A stretch of 16,336 bases of DNA from assembly GCA_947461015.1 (NCBI GenBank), contig CANHIR010000022.1:1-16336 (forward strand), read 5' to 3'. The stretch comes from Bacteroidota bacterium (GTDB lineage Bacteria; Bacteroidota; Bacteroidia; Chitinophagales; Chitinophagaceae). Under the pieces are notes generated by a model. It saw nothing but the letters and a program-made list of their open reading frames with translations. It was not told where the DNA came from and searched no databases. Below are positions 7,881 to 15,500 of this stretch, piece after piece (the stretch's first letter is position 1; every line of letters starts with the position of its first letter). Both the position numbers and the translations under genes were made by a program.

Positions 7881-10800
7881 ATGTCGACAATTCAAAAAAT
7901 AAAAGAAAAATTTAAGGAGTTTGGTCCTACTTCTTGGAGTATCACTAATAAAACATCTATATACCTATTAATGTTGTTTATTAGTTTGGGTGGTATTTAC
8001 CAATTTTTAACCTTGCCAAAAGAACAGTTCCCAGAAGTTGTAATTCCAACCATGTTTGTTCAAACTGTTTATGTAGGTAACTCTCCCAAGGATATTGAGA
8101 ACTTAGTTACCCGTCCCCTTGAAAAACAAATTAAGAGTATTAGTGGTGTAAAAATTAACAAGTTTACTTCCTCCTCTCAACAAGACTTCTCGTTAATTAC
8201 GGTAGAATTTAGCACAGACGTGAAAACAGATGTGGCTTTACAAAAAGTGAAAGATGCGGTGGATAAAGCAAAAGGTGAACTACCCAACGATCTAACACAG
8301 GAGCCACGCGTAATGGAACTAAACATAAGTGACCAACCTATTATGTTTGTAAACATCAGTGGTAATTATAGCACAGTGCAACTTAAAAAGTATGCCGACG
8401 ATTTAAAAGAAAAATTAGAAGGCATTCCGCAAATTAACAGAATTGATTTAGCAGGTGCGCCTGAAAGAGAGTTTCAAATTAATGTGGACAATTATCGCAT
8501 GCAAACAGCAGGTATCACTTTTGATGATATCAGCGCTGCCATTCAAAGGGAAAATTTAGACTTGTCTGGCGGTTTGTTGGAGGTTGGCAATATGCAAAGA
8601 AACCTTCAATTAAAAGGTCAATTAAAAAATGCCAATGACATTGCAAATATTATTGTTCGAAATACAAGTGGCGCTCCTATTTATTTAAAAGATGTTGCAA
8701 AAATCATTGACACCATCAAAAACACGGAAAGCTATGCACGTTTAAATGGAAAAAATGTATTAACCTTAAATATTATTAAGCGTAATGGCGAAAACCTTAT
8801 TGCCACTTCCGATGCGGTTAAAAAAGCAGTAGAGGAAGCAAAGGCAACTGTTTTTCCAAAGGACTTGAATGTAGTGATATCGGGCGATCAAAGTATTCGA
8901 ACTAGAAGTTCTTTTACCGAATTGGTTAACTCCATTGTTATTGGATTTATTTTGGTATTGATTGTATTGATGTTTTTTATGGGTGTGACCAATGCTTTCT
9001 TTGTGGCCTTATCTGTGCCTTTAAGCATGTTTGTTGCATTTGTATTTTTACCAGCCGGAGATTGGGTAGTAGGGTCTCATATTACCTTAAACTTTATGGT
9101 ATTGTTTGCATTGCTATTTGGCTTGGGAATTATTGTGGATGATGCCATTGTAGTAATTGAAAATACGCATCGCATATTTGTACAAGGAAAAGGTAAATTA
9201 ACCGCCACCACTTCTGCTAAAATGGCTGCCGGTGAAGTATTTATACCAGTATTAGCAGGAACCATCACTACACTTGCCCCATTTTTCCCATTGTTATTTT
9301 GGCCTGGGATCATTGGTAAATTCATGGTATACTTACCTGCTATGTTAATTTTCACCTTAGCAGCTTCATTGGTCGTTGCTTTTATCATGAACCCTGTATT
9401 TGCAGTAGACTTCATGAATCATGAAGATGATCATAAAGCCGCTGAATCTAAATTTTCTATTTTCAAAAAGAAAATTTTCTGGGTTCCACTTATCGCAGGG
9501 ATATTACTTGACTTCGCAAAGTTTACATTCCTGGGAAACCTGTTGATCTTTTTAATGATTACCATGGTAGCCAATAAATTTTTTATAAATAAATTAATTG
9601 TAAAGTTCCAAACCTCCACTTTGCCAAGATTAATGAATTGGTATGAGCGTGCATTAAGAAGATCCTTAAGCGGATGGAGGCCCGTTAGATTATTGATAGG
9701 CACATTTGTATTACTCATTTTATCTTTTGTGATTTTAGGTATTAGTGTAAGCACAGGTCGAGTAGGTATTGAATTTTTCCCTAAAGGAGACCCTAACCAA
9801 GTGTTTGTATATTTAAAACTACCTGCTGGTTCTAATGTAAGATATACCGATTCTATTACTAAGGTATTAGAAGCAAAAGTGAATAAAGTATTGGGGAATG
9901 AAAATGGTCAAAATCCTTTAGTGGAAAGTATCATTAGTAACGTGGCTGTGGGCGCTGGTGACCCAATGAGAGGAGACAGAAGCAATAGAGCCGAACTAGG
10001 ACGTATACAAGTAAACTTTGTTGAATTTGAAAAACGTCATGGTAAATCAACTGCTCCCTATTTAGAAAGTTTAAGAAATGAATTAAAAGGAATGCCAGGT
10101 GCTGAAATTTCTGTAGACCAAGAATCAAGTGGTCCACCAACAGAACCTCCTGTGAACATTGAAATACAAGGTGAAGATTTTGATAAGTTGATCAAAACTG
10201 CTGTAGGTTTAAAAAATTATTTAGACGCTGCACAAATTCCTGGCATCAACACTTTAAAAATGGATGTGGATTTACAAAATCCTGAATTAACTTTAACCAT
10301 TGATAGAGAAAGAGCTTTAATTGAAGGCGTAAGCAGTGCACAGGTAGGCATGCAAATTAGAACTGCTTTATTTGGTAAAGAAGTTTCTAAAATTAAAGAG
10401 GGTAAAGATGAATATAAAATTCAATTAAGAAGCCAAGAGCTACAAAGAAACAATTTGGTTGATTTATTAAACATGCGCTTATCCTTCAGAGATATGGCTG
10501 CAGGTGGTATGGTTAAAAATATCCCTATTAGTAGTTTAGTAAAAGTAGAGCCAACCAATACTTTTGGTAGCATTAAAAGAAAGGATCAAAAAAGATTAAT
10601 TCAATTAAGCTCCAATGTACTTGTGGACAAAGGATACAGTCCTACTTCGGTAAACGCTGTCATTGCCCAGTATATTTCCAACTTTAAAGGTATTGCAGAA
10701 GGTGTAACCGTAAAACAAACTGGGGAAAATGAACAACAATTAGAAACAGTTGCCTTCTTGGGAAAAGCATTGATTATTGCTTTAATGTTAATCTTATTCA

Positions 10801-11474
10801 CCCTTGTATTGCAATTCAACTCTATTTCAAAATCGGTAATTATTTTAACGGAGATTTTATTTAGTATCATAGGTGTATTCTTGGGATTCTCTATTTTCGG
10901 AATGAAAATTTCAGGCGTAATGACTGGATTGGGTATAGTTGGATTGGCGGGTATTGTTGTTAAAAACGGTATCCTGGTAATTGAATTTGCAGACGAATTA
11001 AGGTCAAGAGGTATGAAAACAAAAGAAGCAGTAATTCAAGCAGGTAAAACCAGAATTATTCCAGTTATGTTAACTGCATTGGCTGCTATATTAGGTTTCA
11101 TCCCTATTGCCATTGGTTTCAATATTAATTTTGTGACTTTATTTAGTGAATTGAATCCACATATCTTCTTTGGTGGAGACAACGTTGCATTCTGGAAGCC
11201 ATTAAGTTGGACCTTAATATTTGGTTTGATATTTGCTTTCTTTATGACCTTGTTTATTGTACCAGGTATGTACTTGATAGCAGAACGTTTAAAGCGACCA
11301 ATGCGCCGTCATTTTGGTGGTAAGTGGATTAGCATGTTGGGTATTCCTCCATTGACCATTATATTTATTCCTTTGGTGTTTGTTACTATGTACATTCATA
11401 GAAGAAATGTAAAGCGCCGCAGGGCAAAGCAAAATGCTAACGGGGATCTTACTGTGAATGGATCCTGGTATTAA
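7881..11474 (+). CDS. RND family efflux permease, enlarged (AcrB/MMPL-like superfamily, HAE1-like)
   Basis: The proton-driven inner-membrane pump of the tripartite system. It has 1197 residues; typical AcrB-like pumps have 1000-1050. The proton-relay residues are all present: the Asp pair in TM4 (GLGIIVDDAIVVIENTHR, D420/D421), the TM10 lysine (GIVVKNGILVIEF, K1028), and the TM11 threonine (PVMLTALAAILGF, T1065). TM1 is about residues 24-44, TM2-6 about 350-506, TM7 about 602-622 and TM8-12 about 957-1133. Two regions account for the extra length. One is a hydrophobic pair at about 531-565 in the normally cytoplasmic loop between TM6 and TM7. The other is a C-terminal extension with one further hydrophobic segment (about 1153-1172) and a basic tail (RRNVKRRRAK). 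Substrate is unknown: drugs, metals and lipids are all possible, though the pattern fits hydrophobe/amphiphile pumps better than heavy-metal CusA. Confidence 0.94.
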   Translation: MSTIQKIKEKFKEFGPTSWSITNKTSIYLLMLFISLGGIYQFLTLPKEQFPEVVIPTMFVQTVYVGNSPKDIENLVTRPLEKQIKSISGVKINKFTSSSQQDFSLITVEFSTDVKTDVALQKVKDAVDKAKGELPNDLTQEPRVMELNISDQPIMFVNISGNYSTVQLKKYADDLKEKLEGIPQINRIDLAGAPEREFQINVDNYRMQTAGITFDDISAAIQRENLDLSGGLLEVGNMQRNLQLKGQLKNANDIANIIVRNTSGAPIYLKDVAKIIDTIKNTESYARLNGKNVLTLNIIKRNGENLIATSDAVKKAVEEAKATVFPKDLNVVISGDQSIRTRSSFTELVNSIVIGFILVLIVLMFFMGVTNAFFVALSVPLSMFVAFVFLPAGDWVVGSHITLNFMVLFALLFGLGIIVDDAIVVIENTHRIFVQGKGKLTATTSAKMAAGEVFIPVLAGTITTLAPFFPLLFWPGIIGKFMVYLPAMLIFTLAASLVVAFIMNPVFAVDFMNHEDDHKAAESKFSIFKKKIFWVPLIAGILLDFAKFTFLGNLLIFLMITMVANKFFINKLIVKFQTSTLPRLMNWYERALRRSLSGWRPVRLLIGTFVLLILSFVILGISVSTGRVGIEFFPKGDPNQVFVYLKLPAGSNVRYTDSITKVLEAKVNKVLGNENGQNPLVESIISNVAVGAGDPMRGDRSNRAELGRIQVNFVEFEKRHGKSTAPYLESLRNELKGMPGAEISVDQESSGPPTEPPVNIEIQGEDFDKLIKTAVGLKNYLDAAQIPGINTLKMDVDLQNPELTLTIDRERALIEGVSSAQVGMQIRTALFGKEVSKIKEGKDEYKIQLRSQELQRNNLVDLLNMRLSFRDMAAGGMVKNIPISSLVKVEPTNTFGSIKRKDQKRLIQLSSNVLVDKGYSPTSVNAVIAQYISNFKGIAEGVTVKQTGENEQQLETVAFLGKALIIALMLILFTLVLQFNSISKSVIILTEILFSIIGVFLGFSIFGMKISGVMTGLGIVGLAGIVVKNGILVIEFADELRSRGMKTKEAVIQAGKTRIIPVMLTALAAILGFIPIAIGFNINFVTLFSELNPHIFFGGDNVAFWKPLSWTLIFGLIFAFFMTLFIVPGMYLIAERLKRPMRRHFGGKWISMLGIPPLTIIFIPLVFVTMYIHRRNVKRRRAKQNANGDLTVNGSWY

Positions 11475-11493
11475 ATTTAAATGCTTACATAGT

Positions 11494-11523
11494 AAAAAGC
11501 CCCTCCAAAAGAGGGGCTTTTTT
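11494..11523. terminator. Bidirectional terminator between the converging efflux and T9SS operons
   Basis: A GC-rich 7-bp stem (11499-11505 with 11511-11517) extends through flanking A and T runs on both sides and has a 5-base loop. It ends in a T run on either strand. It lies 19 bp after the RND permease stop and 2 bp after the PorP-like stop on the other strand, so one hairpin serves both. Confidence 0.92.
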
Positions 11524-11525
11524 AA

Positions 11526-12524
11526 TTAATCGTAGATGGTTCTAAATAATTTGTTACGCCTATTCCCAATAGAGGTGGAAAAAGAAAGTTCAAAAGTATT
11601 TTGTCTTAACCGGGCTTGTGTAATATCTGTATTGTATATGTCATAACTAAAACCCAAAATATTTTTATTCATTAAAAGTCTTAATGATGGAATGATAGCA
11701 TCTCCTATTCTGTAATAACAGCCAACGTACATTCTTTTTTCCGCATCCTCATAAGTAGCAATAGGAAGCCCTATAGAACCACCTGTTAATATTTGGCTAT
11801 TGTTGGTTCTGTTTATATAAGATGCATGTACACTAGCGGTAAATTGATTGTAAAGCTTAGTTTCATAATTAACATACACGCTTGACTTATAACTTAATCT
11901 TGTATTTAAGGTCGTTGTCAATAAATCGGGCATAGATTGAAAATTTAAACTACCGCCCGTTTCCAAAAAAGCATCTTCGGTGTGTCTAGTAAAAGCCAAT
12001 CCAACATTCATAGAAAACCTAGATGCATTGTTTTTAAACATTTCTGCTGTAGCGCTCACTAAATTCGCACTGTAATCATACTGATCAGCAAATATCAATT
12101 TAGTTCTGTCCACAGTTGTATTGATATAAGAAGCACCTAATCCTAGCGCAATGTTATTTTTATAATCTTCGTCTACAAACATATGATATGCAACATTAAA
12201 TGTAACATGATTAGAATTAATTGCTCCATTCATAATTTGATCCGATAGCACATTTATGCCAAGTCCTAAATAATTATCTCCTTCATATACCGACTTTCCT
12301 GAACGCCAATCCCAACCTGCAAATATGGTTTGATAGGATTTATTGTTGTCAATAAATTGAGTTCTTACATTGCCGTTTATTCTTTGGTCATAGACGCCTC
12401 CCCCTACAGAAGCTGTATTTAAAAACTGAGCTGAACTATAAGGTTGAGACAAATATGGATCCTGCGCAAGTGATTGCACAATGCTTAGTAAAAAAAATAA
12501 GATATATAAAAACGATACTCTCAT
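11526..12524 (-). CDS. PorP/SprF family type IX secretion system membrane protein
   Basis: A 332-residue outer-membrane beta-barrel-type protein. It has a signal peptide (MRVSFLYILFFLLSIVQSLAQ) followed at once by DPYLSQPYSSAQFLNTASVGG, a variant of the family's opening QDP-x-x-SQ-x-x-x-x-x-LNPA-x-AG. The rest is alternating beta-strand sequence ending in a strand-rich C-terminus. Family knowledge: SprF in Flavobacterium johnsoniae is needed to bring the type B cargo SprB to the surface, and other PorP/SprF proteins pair with type B cargo genes next to them. Here it begins 8 bp after the stop of the giant type B cargo gene, so translation and function are likely coupled. The Asn-Pro usually seen in LNPA is Asn-Thr here. 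It ends 2 bp before the shared terminator. Confidence 0.92.
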   Translation of the reverse strand: MRVSFLYILFFLLSIVQSLAQDPYLSQPYSSAQFLNTASVGGGVYDQRINGNVRTQFIDNNKSYQTIFAGWDWRSGKSVYEGDNYLGLGINVLSDQIMNGAINSNHVTFNVAYHMFVDEDYKNNIALGLGASYINTTVDRTKLIFADQYDYSANLVSATAEMFKNNASRFSMNVGLAFTRHTEDAFLETGGSLNFQSMPDLLTTTLNTRLSYKSSVYVNYETKLYNQFTASVHASYINRTNNSQILTGGSIGLPIATYEDAEKRMYVGCYYRIGDAIIPSLRLLMNKNILGFSYDIYNTDITQARLRQNTFELSFSTSIGNRRNKLFRTIYD

Positions 12525-12532
12525 TAATAATT

Positions 12533-15500
12533 TTATTTTATTAAAACGGTTTGTCCGCTCGCTTTAAATGTTTCGCCTAATATGGTTTTATATTCTGCAA
12601 TCCAATAGTATGCATCCGATTCCTGCATCACTCCATTTTTTCTACCATCCCATCCCCACTTAAGATTATTGGTCTCAAATACCAAATATCCATATCTATT
12701 AAATATTTTAAAATAATTTAAAGCGGTCACTTCTGGTTTAGCAATAATTTTTAAATTATCATTTAATGCATCTGAATTTGGAGAAAAAGCAGTTGGGACA
12801 AAAAATAAGTCCGTTGCCAATATATTAATTTGATACTGCTCACTTTCTGCTGACAAACAATTATTGGCATCCATTACATGATAGGAAACATTAATAATAC
12901 CACTACCAATCCCCTTAAAATTAAAATTTTGTTGTCCCGATCCTATCACTTTAGTGGGATCAGATAAATTCCAGTAATATGTATAAGGTGGTGTTCCAGC
13001 TATTGGGTTTGCTTTTAAAACCAATTGCTCATCAATTTTAATAAAATGTAATGGAGCCGTTATATTTCCTATGAGCGGTAAGGGGTTAACAATAATTGTG
13101 GCTGTATTGGTTGAACTTTTACACTGTGTGTTTTTGTTTACAACATAAATACTATATGTTCCAGCGACACCACTATTTAAAGTAGCTGCATTGCTTGGCG
13201 TCATTGCATTTAATGGAACCGTCCAAAAATAATGATAATCACTAGCCAATCCGAAATTTACACTAGCTAATAAATTTGCTGTTGCACCTTCACAGATATT
13301 TGCATTGCGAATGGTAACAATGGGGTTTGGATTAACCACAATGGATACACTGTCTATATTTTTACAGCCATTTACAGCGGTTCCCGTAACAAAATATTTT
13401 TTTGAACTAGCTGGTGAAAATAATACACCATCTACAATTTTATCTGACCATACATAGGTAGTACCACCCGTTCCAGATAAGGTAATTTTATCCCCCTCAC
13501 ATGGTGTAGCATTGGATGTATTTGCTTTTATAATAGGCAATGCGGTAATCACAACGGTTTTAGTAGAAGTATTTTTACATCCATTTATATCCGTACCCGT
13601 TACGGTATAGGTTAGGGTGCGATTGGGATTAAATATGATCCCATTGACAACTCCATTGTCCCAACTGTATGTATTTGCTCCCGTTGCAGTAAGTGTAACA
13701 GGATCATTTGCACATATTATTCCATTGTTAGGATTGGTTGCAATAGTTAAAATAGGCAATGCATTTACCGTAATGGTTTTACTAAAAGTATTGGAGCATC
13801 CATTTATATCAGTCCCTGTAACGGTATAGGTATCCGTTAAGGTAGGATTAAACGAAATCCCATTGGTTATGCCTTTATTCCATGCATATGATATTGCTCC
13901 GCTCGCAGTGATGGATACATTTTGACCAGCACAAATAATACCATTTACTGGATTGGAAAGTGCAGACAATACAGGAAGCGCATTGACCAATATATTAATG
14001 CTATTGGTAGATTTTACATTTAAACAATTAGTTGAAGTATTGGCAGTTAAACTATATACGCCCGCTTCTGTAATGGTAATTTGTTGACTATTCCCACCCG
14101 GAGTAATGGGTAGTCCATTTTTATACCACTGATTTCCACTATTGGTACTACTGGATAATATAACCGAAGCCCCATTACAAAAAGTAGTTGGGCCAGCTGC
14201 GGTAATCGTTGGAGGCGGTGTAACTGTAATGACTACCTGGTCCTGACAACTAGTATAACCATTGCTTACTTTTACTGTATAGGTTGTGGTAGCAGTTGGT
14301 TTCACTTTAATAGTTTCCGTTGTTTCCCCTGTTGACCAAAGTATAGATTTTGTAATTACATATGGCGTGTAACTAAAATTATCATATTTGCTTACTGAAT
14401 ACGTACTAATTATAACAGATCCAGTTGGACTGCTCACTGCAGGTGGATTGGCAGTTTCATATAACAGTGTGTTATTTAACCAAAATCTTAGTGAATCGGG
14501 TGTATACCTTACTTTAATATGATACCAATTAGGATAGGAAACAGGATTGACGCCTGTGGCACTTGCAACTTTAGTGCCATTAAACCAAAAAGCCCATCCC
14601 ACATCGTCGGTACCACTTGCCCTGGAGTCAACAATGATAAGTGGATTGGCATTGTTCATATCTGCACTTTTGGACAACAACAATAACCCTTGATTGGAAA
14701 TATTGTCTCCTGCTTTTGCATCTATTTCATAGGTGCCATATCCGTAATCTTGTTTGAGGGTCCTTACAAGTGCAGGCCTATTAATAGTAAGTGCATTTCC
14801 ACTTATTCCATCATTTGTTAATGCTGTGGATCCTTGGCCATTATTTTCAAAAGCAGCCAACGTGCTAAAATTATTGATGACAGTTGATAAATTTTGTCCA
14901 ACAGAAAAACTTGTAGATGTTAATAAAACGCTATCACCGCTACATATTGTTGAATCATTATTTATAATATTTATACCAAGTAAATTTACAAAAGTACTAT
15001 CTATAGCAGTACAACCTTGTGCATTGGTGACGGTCACAAAATGTTTTCCAGTGATACTTGCAGTTGCTGTTTGTGTATTTGCTCCTGTGTTCCAAGTATA
15101 TGAAGTAAACCCTGCACCCGCATTTAAAATTGTATTTTTTTGACCACATGCCGTTGTGGTATCTTGTAATGGATTAAATCCACCTAAATTATTAATAGTA
15201 ACTACTACTTGATCTTGACAAGTAGTAATGCCATCGGTAATGGTCACCGTATACGTAGTTGTGGTACCAGGTGCTACGGTAATGGAATTGGTTGTATCTC
15301 CTGTTGACCATTTTATCTTAAATGGCTGTTCGTTGATATCAATAAATTGCACCCCGTCGGTGGTGGCTACCAATAATCTATTGTCTAATAGCTCCATTCT
15401 AAAAGTGGGATTGCTATAATATCCAGACGGATTAGCAGTTGTGTATTTTATGGTATCTACTTGTCTAAATTGACTTCCTCCATTGTAGCTATAAAATACC

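Noticed and set aside
9077..9415. Open frame on the strand opposite the RND permease
   Set aside because: It lies wholly inside a strongly supported gene and encodes low-complexity, strand-complement-like sequence with no domain; similar frames opposite other genes (for example 4161-4520, 9431-9754, 14754-15143) were dismissed for the same reason.
14354..14893. LamG-like insert as an active glycoside hydrolase
   Set aside because: It resembles a beta-sandwich of the LamG or family-16 type, but I could not find a catalytic acidic motif such as ExDxE.
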